The position numbers were made by a program, and so were the translations under genes. A stretch of 33,538 nt of DNA from Kordiimonadaceae bacterium (GTDB lineage Bacteria > Pseudomonadota > Alphaproteobacteria > Sphingomonadales > Kordiimonadaceae): assembly GCA_030148905.1 (NCBI GenBank), contig JASBSO010000219.1, positions 1-33,538 on the forward strand, given 5' to 3'. This document shows positions 23,692 through 32,807 of this stretch, piece after piece. Position 1 is the stretch's first letter. Each line of letters begins with the position of its first letter. The notes below the pieces were generated by a model that saw only the letters and a program-made list of their open reading frames with translations, did no database searches and was not told the DNA's origin.

Positions 23692-25421
23692 GCCTGGCGG
23701 TTCTTGTCTTTGGGGACGACCTGAGGGCTGCGCTGGCGGTGATCCGTTCGCTTGGCCGGGCAGGCTACCGCGTTCATATTGCAAGCTCGGATGCGACCGC
23801 ACCCGCCCTCTCATCGCGGTATATTGCGGCTATTCATCATATCGCGCCTTATTGGGCCGGGCCCGAGCGGTGGTGCGAGCATGTTCGAACCCTGATTGCG
23901 CGCGAGGCAATCGACGTGCTCTTCCCCATTGATGATCGAAGCGTCCTGCCGCTTAGGCACCATTGCGCCTTGTGGCCGGATACGGCGATAGCAGCGGTGG
24001 ACGGCAAGGCGCTGGACACGTTTTTTGACAAACACCTGACGCGGGAATTGGCGAAAAGCTGTGCTGTGCCAGTTGCCCCGGGCCGCCTGTTGCGCGAGGA
24101 CGATAGCGGCGTCGCACTCGCCCAAGACTTTGGCGTGCCGTTTTATATCAAATCCCGGCGGAGCTATGATCTGACCGACCTGCGGTCGCGCGGGCGGGTT
24201 TACAAGATTAGCAGTGCGAATGAGGCAGAGGACGTCCTTGCCCGGCTTGAAACGCGGTCGGACTTTTTGGTGGAGGGGGAAGCCCCAGGCATAGGTGCCG
24301 GCCTGTCCATTTTGGCAAAAAACGGAAATATTCTTGCCGCCTTTCAACATCGCCGCTGCCGCGAGGCCCCGCTGGGGGGCAGTGCCCTGCGCGAAAGTAT
24401 AGCGGTCAACCCGGCGCTTTTTTCCGCTGTAGTGGAGATGGCGCGCGCGACCGATATGACCGGGCTGGCCATGACCGAATGGCGTCTTGACTCTGAACGC
24501 GGGCAATACGCCCTTTTGGAGGTAAACGCCCGGCCTTGGGGCTCGCTACCGCTCGCCATAGCCGCCGGAGTTGATTTTCCTGCCTTGCACCTTGAAGCAA
24601 TGAAGAGGGGCGGTTCCTCTCCGCTGCAAATGAATGACACAACCGGCATCAAACGACGGGCGCTGAGCCTTGACCTAAACGGTGTGCAAAGAGCGGTGCA
24701 GTCAGCCTTAGGGCGCCGCAACGTCTTGGCACTTGGTCGCGCTGGTATGCATGCGGTCGGCTTTTGTTTTGCCGCGCTGTCGGGTGTGGGCGTTGATTCT
24801 TACGCCAGCGATGACCCTATGCCGTTTCGCCGGGAACGCGCCCTGATCGTGCGGCAAAAATGGCAGGCCGTTTTGCGCCTTATCCCAGGATACAGGCAGC
24901 GTAAAGCCATAGAGAATCGAGAGACTATTGCGCATATGGTGCATGCAGGCGCGGTAAACCGGGTGATTTTTCTATGCCGCGGTAATCAGTTTCGCAGCGC
25001 TTTTGCACAGCATCTGATGCAGAAAGAGCTCGCGCTCAATAGCATGCAGGCAGAGCATGACATTCTTTCGGCGGGGACCCGCACGATCAGCGGTCAGAAA
25101 ACCAGTGATGCTGCGATCAAGGCGGCGGAGGCTTTCGGTGTCGACCTTAACGTGCACCGCACGACATCGATTTGGGACCTGCCCCCGCAAGCTGGCGACC
25201 TTTGGCTTGGCTTTGACCCCATCATAGACGAAGAAATTGCACACGCTTACCCCATCATGCCGAGTGGGAGTGCCTATATCAATCTGACCATGCTGGACCC
25301 CCTCCCCCCAAGAGATATGAGCATCCACGACCCTGTTGATATGGCAGGCCGCGGTCAGCACGTTATTTTCGCGCAGATCCAACGCAGTCTCTACAATCTT
25401 ATGACTATGCTGGAGGGTTAA
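23688..25421 (+). CDS. ATP-grasp ligase fused to a low-molecular-weight protein tyrosine phosphatase
   Basis: A 577-residue cytosolic fusion. Residues 1 to about 110 form a pre-ATP-grasp domain (LVFGDDLRAALAVIRSLGRAGY). Residues 110-310 form a carbamoyl-phosphate-synthase-like ATP-grasp domain, with YIKSRRS as the nucleotide lysine block and the metal ligands Glu278 and Asn280 in LLEVNARPWGS. After a linker, residues about 425-577 are a low-molecular-weight phosphatase: the P-loop is CRGNQFRS (Cys430 to Arg436, the C-x5-R signature) and the general acid is probably Asp548 in HDPVD. Free-standing phosphatases of this type regulate polysaccharide tyrosine kinases; no such kinase is present here. 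ATP-grasp enzymes ligate a carboxylate to an amine or thiol, substrate unknown. The start is set by the ATGA overlap. The stop codon overlaps that of the opposing flippase gene. Confidence 0.88.
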   Translation: MSLAVLVFGDDLRAALAVIRSLGRAGYRVHIASSDATAPALSSRYIAAIHHIAPYWAGPERWCEHVRTLIAREAIDVLFPIDDRSVLPLRHHCALWPDTAIAAVDGKALDTFFDKHLTRELAKSCAVPVAPGRLLREDDSGVALAQDFGVPFYIKSRRSYDLTDLRSRGRVYKISSANEAEDVLARLETRSDFLVEGEAPGIGAGLSILAKNGNILAAFQHRRCREAPLGGSALRESIAVNPALFSAVVEMARATDMTGLAMTEWRLDSERGQYALLEVNARPWGSLPLAIAAGVDFPALHLEAMKRGGSSPLQMNDTTGIKRRALSLDLNGVQRAVQSALGRRNVLALGRAGMHAVGFCFAALSGVGVDSYASDDPMPFRRERALIVRQKWQAVLRLIPGYRQRKAIENRETIAHMVHAGAVNRVIFLCRGNQFRSAFAQHLMQKELALNSMQAEHDILSAGTRTISGQKTSDAAIKAAEAFGVDLNVHRTTSIWDLPPQAGDLWLGFDPIIDEEIAHAYPIMPSGSAYINLTMLDPLPPRDMSIHDPVDMAGRGQHVIFAQIQRSLYNLMTMLEG

Positions 25422-26932
25422 GCCGTCAGGTCTTCCACGTCCGTGGTTTTTGGAAACAGCTTTTTCAAGCCCTGTGTTGCCTGATCAAACACGAGGGCTT
25501 CCGCGCCGTCGGGTCGACCAGACAGCCGCCAGACACCCCAAAGTGCTGCACCATATGCGCTGGCACCGACGACAACCTCCATCACCAATTGCCAAAATCC
25601 AGCCCCCTGGCCCAATTGCGGAAGCGACAAAACAGCAAAAACCATCACGGCGCCCGACAAAAGCGGGCGAAACATTGCGGCGATCAAGGGGCGGAACAGC
25701 CCCGGCAACATGCGGCAACAGATTGCTGTCAGAAGCATCAGGATCCCAGTTTCTATGGCGGCAATAGCGATGATGACCGTCTCACCGGCTGACCGCAAAT
25801 CAACCACTAACAACAGCCCAAGCAGAAGGACAAGAGCGATACAGTCAATAATGAAAGCCCCGCGCAGACGACTGCAAAACAACAAATAGCGCGTCAAAAT
25901 CGCTCGTCCCAGACTGACCCCAACAGGCAGAACTGCTAGGCTCAAGAGCGGGGCCGCGGCAATCCACTTGTCCCCAGCCAAAATGGTGATTGCCGCCTCT
26001 GCGGTCAGGCCCAGACCAAAAAGAGCACTTGTGAAAATAATCATGATGGAGCCCATTGCGGTGACCAGAACCTTGATCCGCAGGTCAGATATGGTTTTGG
26101 CCTTAACGAGTGCCGGTTGCACTGAGGCATGGATAGGGGCTGCGGCCTGACCACCGATCAATTCCGGAATATTCAAAGCCATGCTATAATACCCGATATA
26201 CTCAGATGGGTTTGCACGCCCCAGGAGCAACAAGCTGATACGGTGACGCATTGCGCCCACTAGGCTCCTCGAAACAACCAAGCCGCTGAAGGCCGCAAAT
26301 TTCCGCCACCGCGAAAGTGTAAACCTGACCGAAAACGGCTTGACCCAATAGGACTGCACGACACGAAAAATTGCTGTGGCAAACGTGCCCGCAACAAGCG
26401 CCCAATAGGACCCAGTCCACAAAGCCATGGACACCGATGTCAGGGCACCTGCCAAGCGCGCGCGAACATCAATGGCGATCACCTGCTTGAATGAAAATTC
26501 TTTGTAGAGATCAACAAGAGCGACGTTCTCCAGCCCATTTACCAGGGGCAGCATAGCAATCACCAGCAAAACCGGCGCAACGCGGGGGTCATCAAAAAAA
26601 TCGGCCGCCGGATACGCCGCAAGCATCACCAGTAGGGCAACGGTTAGATTGGCGAGTAAATTAATGGACCAGCATGTGCGGTAGTCCTCAATGTCAGCAT
26701 CGCTCTCGCGCATTAAGGCGCTGCCGGTGCCGGTACTGCGCAGCACATCCGCTAGGGCAAAAACAGACATGGCGAGCGCAAAAATTCCGAAATCGCTGCT
26801 GTCCAGCAAGCGGGTTAACACGGCAACATTCACCAGCCCGATCAGGCGGGAGCCCAAGCGTCCACCAAAATGCCAGATGACGCCGTGGATGACCCGCATT
26901 TTGGTCGATTGGGGCTGGTCGGATTTGGTCAT
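25418..26932 (-). CDS. Wzx-like oligosaccharide flippase (MOP superfamily)
   Basis: A 504-residue membrane protein with 12-14 hydrophobic segments across its length. Its N-terminal half (GRLGSRLIGLVNVAVLTRLLDSSDFG reduced here to GLVNVAVLTRLLDSSDFG) is typical of lipopolysaccharide and exopolysaccharide flippases, which move undecaprenyl-linked repeat units across the inner membrane. YIGYYSMALNIPEL is also a family block. It lies downstream of the WcaJ-like initiating transferase on the same strand after a 93-base gap, and probably exports the lipid-linked sugar started by that enzyme. The ATG at 26932 has only a weak GAGACGG upstream. Its stop overlaps the stop of the convergent ATP-grasp gene, so no terminator separates them. 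Confidence 0.88.
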   Translation of the reverse strand: MTKSDQPQSTKMRVIHGVIWHFGGRLGSRLIGLVNVAVLTRLLDSSDFGIFALAMSVFALADVLRSTGTGSALMRESDADIEDYRTCWSINLLANLTVALLVMLAAYPAADFFDDPRVAPVLLVIAMLPLVNGLENVALVDLYKEFSFKQVIAIDVRARLAGALTSVSMALWTGSYWALVAGTFATAIFRVVQSYWVKPFSVRFTLSRWRKFAAFSGLVVSRSLVGAMRHRISLLLLGRANPSEYIGYYSMALNIPELIGGQAAAPIHASVQPALVKAKTISDLRIKVLVTAMGSIMIIFTSALFGLGLTAEAAITILAGDKWIAAAPLLSLAVLPVGVSLGRAILTRYLLFCSRLRGAFIIDCIALVLLLGLLLVVDLRSAGETVIIAIAAIETGILMLLTAICCRMLPGLFRPLIAAMFRPLLSGAVMVFAVLSLPQLGQGAGFWQLVMEVVVGASAYGAALWGVWRLSGRPDGAEALVFDQATQGLKKLFPKTTDVEDLTA

Positions 26933-27025
26933 GGCCGTCTCGGATCGTTGGACTTAGGCCATCTTATGAGAGAGCGACCAATGCGCAATGATAGATGTGT
27001 CAACAGGCCGCGCGCAGATCGGTGT

Positions 27026-28489
27026 TCAATACGCGTTTTTGCGGTCAAACAGCACGACAAAGGCTGTTTTCAGGATGATGAAAATATCAAGCCAAAGCGA
27101 CCAGTTGGCAATGTAATACAAATCAAATTCAATGCGCTTTTTGATTTTTTCCTCGGTGTCGGTTTCCCCCCGCCACCCATTGACCTGCGCCCAGCCGGTG
27201 ATGCCCGGTTTCATCCGGTGCCGTTCCGCATATTCGGCGACAACTTCATTATAAAGCTGGCCAGCGGCCTTAGCCTGGGTTGCGTGCGGCCGTGGGCCGA
27301 CAACCGACATCGAGCCTTCCAAAACATTAAATATCTGCGGCAATTCGTCGATGCTGGTTTTTCGTATAAAGCGCCCAATGGGCGTGATGCGGTCATCATT
27401 CTTGCTAGCAAGCTGGCTGGCATTGTCATCGGTTTTGTCCGCATACATCGAGCGGAATTTATACACTCGGATCAGCTCATTGTTGAAGCCATAACGGTTT
27501 TGCTTGAACAGAACCGGGCCTTTGGATGTGAGCTTGATGGCAAGCGCCGTGATCGCCAAAACCGGCCAAAGCGCCAGCAGAACCGCCAGGGCAACGCCGA
27601 TATCTTCCGCCCGTTTCAAAACGGCCGCCCATTCATTGATGGGGCGCTTGCTGAGTTTGGGGAACATATGGCTGCCCAAACGCAATTGCTCATATCGGTC
27701 AAAAGACCGACCCACCGTCTCCGTCGCCAGCACAACATCAAGGGCAAAGCGCGAAAGCTGCTTTTTGATCTGCTCGATCCGCTCATGCGCCGACCACGGC
27801 AACGCAACGATAACAAGATCAAGCGTTTCCTCGCTCAGCAACATGGGAAGGCTAGCAACACTGCCGACAACCGGCACATCGCCCACTTGGTTGGGCACGC
27901 GGTCCTTGCGGTCATCAAGGAAGGCAACCACCTGCAGGTCACTGTCGATATCATCCACAATGGCCCTGTAGACACGCTGCCCCTGATCACAGGCCCCAAT
28001 GATCACAACATTGCGGGTAATTTTGCCGCTGCGGATTTTGCGCTGAATCGTCCGCGACGTGAAAAACCGGTTGAGGACAAGCCCGCCTGTGAAGGTCAGC
28101 GCCCAACTAACGGCCCAAAGCCGCGAATAGTCCGATGTCACTTTCAGGGCGAACCCGGCAAACACCAAAACACCAAACATGAAGATCGCGGCCTTGAGTG
28201 CGCGCGAGGTCGACAAAAACTGATCGCGGATTGTGGCGCGCTGATAACAGCCTTCATAGGCCGCTGTGATGGTGAAAAACAGAACCGAAATTAAGTAAAC
28301 CGGCAAATAGGTGTCAAAGTGCCCCCACCCGACGTCGAACCAAAAGCGGCCCGCCCAGGTTAGCCAGAATGTCAGGCTGAGCAAAAGGATATCAAAGAGG
28401 GTCAGCGCCAGCGCATAATCCATAAGCCGACCATGCGTCTCCCCCCGAGATCGCTGGCTGGAAAAAACATCGCCCGTCCGCGTAACCAC
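27026..28489 (-). CDS. undecaprenyl-phosphate sugar phosphotransferase (WcaJ-like)
   Basis: A 487-residue inner-membrane enzyme that starts polysaccharide synthesis by transferring a hexose-1-phosphate from a UDP-sugar to undecaprenyl phosphate. The N-terminal half has about four membrane segments and a Rossmann-like CoA-binding-type domain (NVVIIGACDQGQRVYRAI). The C-terminal third is the catalytic bacterial sugar transferase domain: a membrane helix, then KFRSMYAD, the catalytic Asp-Glu in SIDELPQ, GSMSVVGPRPH and KPGITGWAQVNG. The length and layout match WcaJ/glucose-1-phosphate transferases. I chose GTG 28489 with GGGGGA 5 bases upstream. The longest open frame begins with a TTG at 28567 and adds unlikely sequence; ATG 28423 is also possible. 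The sugar, glucose or galactose, is not decidable. Confidence 0.9.
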   Translation of the reverse strand: MVTRTGDVFSSQRSRGETHGRLMDYALALTLFDILLLSLTFWLTWAGRFWFDVGWGHFDTYLPVYLISVLFFTITAAYEGCYQRATIRDQFLSTSRALKAAIFMFGVLVFAGFALKVTSDYSRLWAVSWALTFTGGLVLNRFFTSRTIQRKIRSGKITRNVVIIGACDQGQRVYRAIVDDIDSDLQVVAFLDDRKDRVPNQVGDVPVVGSVASLPMLLSEETLDLVIVALPWSAHERIEQIKKQLSRFALDVVLATETVGRSFDRYEQLRLGSHMFPKLSKRPINEWAAVLKRAEDIGVALAVLLALWPVLAITALAIKLTSKGPVLFKQNRYGFNNELIRVYKFRSMYADKTDDNASQLASKNDDRITPIGRFIRKTSIDELPQIFNVLEGSMSVVGPRPHATQAKAAGQLYNEVVAEYAERHRMKPGITGWAQVNGWRGETDTEEKIKKRIEFDLYYIANWSLWLDIFIILKTAFVVLFDRKNAY

Positions 28490-28698
28490 AACAGTCCCCC
28501 ATAACCACAATTGGTTGGTTGACAGGATACATTTTGCATTGTGCACCGCCCACAAAAAATTGATCAATGCGTGAAATGCGCGTGATATCGCGGGCCAGAC
28601 ACAGCGACATATCGGCGGATTTTCTGGAAAAGGTTAAGAATTTGTAAACACTTATGCGGTGTTGCATAGATCGCACACAGACTTGCACATTTTCCGCG
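28490..28698 (-). promoter_or_regulatory. upstream region of the WcaJ-like gene
   Basis: A 209-base gap, partly AT-rich, between the pseudokinase/FGE gene's stop and the sugar transferase start. It must carry the transferase promoter. TTTACA (minus strand, near 28645) is the best -35 match but lacks a clear -10. No terminator for the upstream gene was recognised. Confidence 0.35.
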
Positions 28699-31470
28699 TT
28701 AAGACCCCAAATCCATTGCGACTCTAAAGCCACTGACCGCGAATCGGTCCGTTGGCCGGAAGTGCAGGCGCGCGGCGGAGCGCAAATCAGCGGCCAAAAA
28801 CCCCCACGCGCCGCCGCGTGCAACCCGGCGCTCGCACAAACCCGACGCGGCCGATGACCACGGCCTGTTGCTGGCTGGGATGTCGGCATAGCTGTCGCGC
28901 CAGCAGTCTTCGACCCACTCCTGAACATTGCCGTGCATATCAAATAAGCCGAAGCCGTTCGCGGCAAAACTACCGACAGGGGCGGTGCCGTAATTGCCCG
29001 GATCGCAGGGTCCGCGGAACCGACCCAAACGATTTTGACGCAGATTGATGGCCCCGTTCCCGTGCCGGCACAAATCGCTGAGCCGGTTGCCAAAGCTGTA
29101 GGGCGCAGTCGACCCAGCCCGGGCGGCATATTCCCATTCGGCCTCGCTTAAAAGGCGGTAACGCTGACCGGTTCTTTGGCTGAGCCACACCACATAATTT
29201 TTCGCATCGTGCCAACTGATATAAATCACCGGGCGATCCTCGCGCCCCCAGCCATGGTCGCTGGGGCGGTGTTGGGCGCACCCACCTTCCCCTACGCAAT
29301 GCGCCCACTGCCGGAATGTGACCTCGTATTTGCCAATCGCAAACGGGCGCGGAATGACAATTCGCCTTTGCGGCCCCTCATCGGACCGCCGCGCACGCTC
29401 GGTCGCTGCACTCCCCATAATGAAAGAGCCTGCAGGCAGCACAATCATCTCCGGGCAGTCCAGACAGTCACGAAATTCTTGCCCCACGCCCGGTAGGGGT
29501 TTGGTGTCGGTGTCTTGCAAAGCGTTCAATAGGCTGGCCGTCACGCGGCCAAGTTCTTGTCGGCCAGTCCAGCGTTCAAAAGACTGTATGGCAATGCTGG
29601 TGGCTTCATCGGCGATGCCCGTCACGGTCACACCGGCATAGTTCAACCGCTCCAGCTCGGCTTGCACACCGCGCACAAGCGCTGTGCGGGCCTCGGTACG
29701 GCTCTGCTGGGCCCGAATGCGGGCAATACCGTCGCGGGCTTGTACCCGGTACGCACCTTCCGACTGGCGGTCCAGATACTGTTCATAGCCATCCACCGTC
29801 CCTAGCCGCTGCGCCTGCGACCAGGCGGCATCATCGGTTGCTTTTTGCTGCGCGAGAACAGCGTCGATATAGCTTTGCTTGACAGCCTCAACCTCGCTGA
29901 CATGTCGGCCCGCCGGAAAGGCTGCGACATATTGATCCAGAGCCTCGTCAGTTCTTTGCTCGCGCGCCCACAGCCACGCCGCATCGTCCAATTCTTCCAG
30001 ATGGCGTCCATTCGGCCACTGCTGCCGGTAAATCAGCAAGGCCTCAAGCGTGCCGGTGCCTTGCGCGCGGGCAAAGGCCAGATCGTCGCGGCGGGCCTGT
30101 ATTTCGGCGATGTATTTTCCGTTCGGAAATTCAGCGGCATAAATGCGGTAGGCCACGTCTGTGTTCAGCGCGAGCGCCTGCTGCCATGCCGCTTCGTCAC
30201 GCAGGGCTTGCTGGCGCTCCTCTTCCACTGCGCGCGCGGCGTCAAGGGCCTCTTGCTGGCGAATGGCCTCAATTTCGCTTTGCGCCTCTTGTCCGTAATC
30301 GCTGTCGGGCCAGGCGTCTTGGAAGGCGAGCAAAGCCTCTTGCGTGCCAAGCGCCAAAGCATCCTCAAAGGCCCGCTGCTCTTGAAGCTGGGCCAAGACC
30401 GCAGGGTCCAACGGCTCGGGCCGTGTCAGCTGATACACCCCGAACCCGATCAGCGATACAACAAGGATCGCAGCAGCAGCCGTCGCATAGCGCCCCCGGC
30501 CTGTCGTGGCTTTCTTTACAAAGGCGCTGACGATTTCTTTTGCGTCGGCTGCATCGGCCGAGCCAAGGGAAAACCGCACACTGCCTTTGTGTTCGCGGCG
30601 CTCGGCAATATCCAGCTCGCTGGTCTGGTCACCGCGCGCGAGGGCCGAAAAATCGCGGTCCCGTGGTTTGGGTTTCATGCCAGAGTCAACCAACGCCGCA
30701 TCGAACGCGTCCAGCATAGCCGCCGCGTCATGATATCGGTCACCCGGTTTGGGGGATACGGCTTTCAGAATAAAGGCTTGCAGCGGATCGGTCACCTTAC
30801 GGCCAAATTTCAAAGCCTCCTCAAGGCTGCTTTTGCTGGCGTCCACCTTGCCGCCCAACAGGCGGTGCGCCAAAACCCCAAGCGAGAACACATCCGCCCG
30901 GCGGCTAAAGCGCCAGTCGGGCCCGCGTTGTTCGGGTGCGATATACACATCCGAGCCCTGCCCAAAAAGGCCGTCGCCCATATCCAGCGTGCGCGGCAGG
31001 CACGGCGAGCCAAGGCCTGAAAGCTCCAGTCCACCATCCGGCGATAGACAGATATTCGCTGCCCGAATATCCCCGTGCACAACACCGCTGTCGTGAAAGG
31101 CCGCAACGGCGTGTATCAAATCGCCAACCTGGCTGATGTCGGGCTTTGCCGCGCCCCGACTGGCCATGGTTTTGGTCCGGTAGGCCATCGCATACCAGGG
31201 GTGCATATCCTCGGTACGACCATGGTTAAAGGCTTCGATAATATAGCGGCTGCGCCCAAACCGCCTGAGCGCATTGGCGGCGGTTTGAAACCGGTCTTGC
31301 GCGCCCGACAGGCTCCCTGGGTGCAGGTCCAACACCGACAGGGTTTCCGCGTCGGGGTCAAGCACCTTGATAGCAACCGACTGCCCCGATGCATCCCGGC
31401 CTAAATACAGGGTGCTAAATCGTGCCCGCCTCAGTGTCTTGACGATTGTGTACTGACCGATCTGATCCAC
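28699..31470 (-). CDS. kinase-like / repeat / FGE-sulfatase-domain membrane protein, both domains apparently degenerate
   Basis: A 923-residue single-pass membrane protein. Residues 1-265 are a Ser/Thr-kinase fold that keeps Lys35 (VAIK), Asp134 and Asn139 (HGDIRAAN) and APE (178-180). It has lost all three glycines of the P-loop (LRRARFSTLYLG) and the DFG aspartate (SGLGS, residues 151-155). A membrane helix lies at about 328-348. Five repeats of roughly 35-45 residues (about 367-585) share patterns such as FPNGKY, WPNGRH and FPAGRH. A peptidoglycan-binding-like segment (about 597-650) follows. Residues about 665-923 are a formylglycine-generating-enzyme-like domain (PAGSFIMGS, YRLLSEAEWEYAARAG, DMHGNVQEWVED, RGGAWG) without the catalytic cysteine pair. 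Its eight cysteines suggest disulphides in the periplasm. It starts with GTG, and GGGGA precedes it. The role is unknown; it is probably a scaffold or envelope sensor. Confidence 0.85.
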   Translation of the reverse strand: MDQIGQYTIVKTLRRARFSTLYLGRDASGQSVAIKVLDPDAETLSVLDLHPGSLSGAQDRFQTAANALRRFGRSRYIIEAFNHGRTEDMHPWYAMAYRTKTMASRGAAKPDISQVGDLIHAVAAFHDSGVVHGDIRAANICLSPDGGLELSGLGSPCLPRTLDMGDGLFGQGSDVYIAPEQRGPDWRFSRRADVFSLGVLAHRLLGGKVDASKSSLEEALKFGRKVTDPLQAFILKAVSPKPGDRYHDAAAMLDAFDAALVDSGMKPKPRDRDFSALARGDQTSELDIAERREHKGSVRFSLGSADAADAKEIVSAFVKKATTGRGRYATAAAAILVVSLIGFGVYQLTRPEPLDPAVLAQLQEQRAFEDALALGTQEALLAFQDAWPDSDYGQEAQSEIEAIRQQEALDAARAVEEERQQALRDEAAWQQALALNTDVAYRIYAAEFPNGKYIAEIQARRDDLAFARAQGTGTLEALLIYRQQWPNGRHLEELDDAAWLWAREQRTDEALDQYVAAFPAGRHVSEVEAVKQSYIDAVLAQQKATDDAAWSQAQRLGTVDGYEQYLDRQSEGAYRVQARDGIARIRAQQSRTEARTALVRGVQAELERLNYAGVTVTGIADEATSIAIQSFERWTGRQELGRVTASLLNALQDTDTKPLPGVGQEFRDCLDCPEMIVLPAGSFIMGSAATERARRSDEGPQRRIVIPRPFAIGKYEVTFRQWAHCVGEGGCAQHRPSDHGWGREDRPVIYISWHDAKNYVVWLSQRTGQRYRLLSEAEWEYAARAGSTAPYSFGNRLSDLCRHGNGAINLRQNRLGRFRGPCDPGNYGTAPVGSFAANGFGLFDMHGNVQEWVEDCWRDSYADIPASNRPWSSAASGLCERRVARGGAWGFLAADLRSAARLHFRPTDRFAVSGFRVAMDLGS

Positions 31471-31618
31471 AAAATCCCCATCCGCACCATGATCCGTTCA
31501 ACACACGGCCCCATGCAAATGCGGTGCCGCTTGCCCGGAATGTTGCAGCGATCAGCTTATAGAGAGAGGCTTTGTTTTCAAGTCGCGTTTGGTGGCGCCG
31601 GAGCCCCACCAAAATCAA
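31471..31618. other. short gap between the kinase/FGE gene and kbl, with a stem-loop
   Basis: This 148-base gap must carry the kinase/FGE gene promoter (minus strand), which I could not pinpoint. TTTGGTGG (31588-31595) and CCACCAAA (31606-31613) form an 8-bp stem 6 bases past the kbl stop. Read on the minus strand, no T-tract follows, so it is at best a weak terminator. Confidence 0.4.
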
Positions 31619-32803
31619 TTACCCAAGAGCTGTCTTCACCTTGGCAAAGGCCGCCAGAGCAAAATCGAGGTCGTCGCGGGTCAGCGCCGCCGACATCTGC
31701 GTGCGGATGCGGGCCTTGCCCTTGGGCACAACGGGGTAGGAAAAGGCGATGACATAGACCCCTTCCTCCGCCATCGCGTCGGCAAAGCGTGCCGCCAAGG
31801 CGGCATCATATAGCATGATGGGAACAATCGGATGTTCGCCTGGCAACAGGTCAAAGCCAAGTTCGGTCAGCCCCGCGCGAAAATAGGCCGTGTTCTCGCG
31901 CAGCGTGCCAATGATACTGGCGTCGCTTTCGATCAATTCCACCGCCTTGAGGGCACCCGCCACCACAGGCGGAGCAACGGTATTGGAAAACAGATAAGGC
32001 CGCGAGCGCTGGCGCAACAGGTCAACAATTTCCTGACGCGCCGTGGTGTAGCCGCCGCTGCCACCCCCAAGCGCCTTGCCGAGCGTGCCGGTGATGATAT
32101 CGACCCGGTCCATGCACCCGCGAAACTCGTGCGTGCCGCGCCCTTTTTCGCCGACAAAGCCGGTGGCATGGCAGTCGTCAAAATGCACCAACGCATCATA
32201 TTTCTCTGCCAGATCGCACACCTCATCAAGGCGGGCGACAAAGCCGTCCATGGAAAACACACCGTCGGTGGTAATGAGGATATAGCGCGCGCCTGCTTCG
32301 CGCGCCGCTTTCAGCTGCGCCTCCAGATCGGCCATATCATTGTTTTTATACCGGTAGCGCTTGGCCTTGCAGAGCCGCACCCCGTCGATGATGCTGGCAT
32401 GGTTCAACTCGTCAGAGATCACCGCATCTTCGGGGCCAAGCAGCGTTTCGAACAATCCACCATTGGCGTCAAAACAGGACGGATATAAAATCGTATCCTC
32501 GCCGCCCAAAAAGCTGGTCAGCTTGGCTTCAAGCCTTTTGTGTAAATCCTGCGTCCCGCAGATAAAGCGCACCGACGCCATACCGTATCCCCAGTCATCC
32601 AGCGCGGCTTTCGCCGCGGCGGCAACATCAGGATGCTGCGCCAAGCCCAAATAATTGTTGGCACACATATTCAGAAGCTTTTGACCGCCCACCTCGACAT
32701 AGGCCCCTTGCGGCGAGGTGATGTTGCGCTCGTTTTTGTATAGCCCGTCAGCCTTGATGCCTGCGAGTTCGGTGCGCAGATGATCGCGAAACTGTCCGTA
32801 CAT
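31619..32803 (-). CDS. kbl: glycine C-acetyltransferase (2-amino-3-ketobutyrate CoA ligase)
   Basis: A 394-residue PLP enzyme of the alpha-oxoamine synthase family that cleaves 2-amino-3-ketobutyrate with CoA into glycine and acetyl-CoA. Visible landmarks are the N-terminal [36 protein letters not shown] (His135), FDDCHATGF (Asp209 and His212) and the PLP lysine Lys243 in [11 protein letters not shown]. The length equals that of E. coli Kbl. It follows tdh by four bases. Its ribosome site (GGGAG) lies in the last codons of tdh, so the two are translated together as the threonine-to-glycine pathway. Confidence 0.97.
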   Translation of the reverse strand: MYGQFRDHLRTELAGIKADGLYKNERNITSPQGAYVEVGGQKLLNMCANNYLGLAQHPDVAAAAKAALDDWGYGMASVRFICGTQDLHKRLEAKLTSFLGGEDTILYPSCFDANGGLFETLLGPEDAVISDELNHASIIDGVRLCKAKRYRYKNNDMADLEAQLKAAREAGARYILITTDGVFSMDGFVARLDEVCDLAEKYDALVHFDDCHATGFVGEKGRGTHEFRGCMDRVDIITGTLGKALGGGSGGYTTARQEIVDLLRQRSRPYLFSNTVAPPVVAGALKAVELIESDASIIGTLRENTAYFRAGLTELGFDLLPGEHPIVPIMLYDAALAARFADAMAEEGVYVIAFSYPVVPKGKARIRTQMSAALTRDDLDFALAAFAKVKTALG

Positions 32804-32807
32804 GGCC

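Noticed and set aside
28490-28567. Longer N-terminus of the sugar transferase from a TTG
   Set aside because: No ribosome site; the GTG at 28489 has GGGGGA 5 bases upstream and gives the usual family length.
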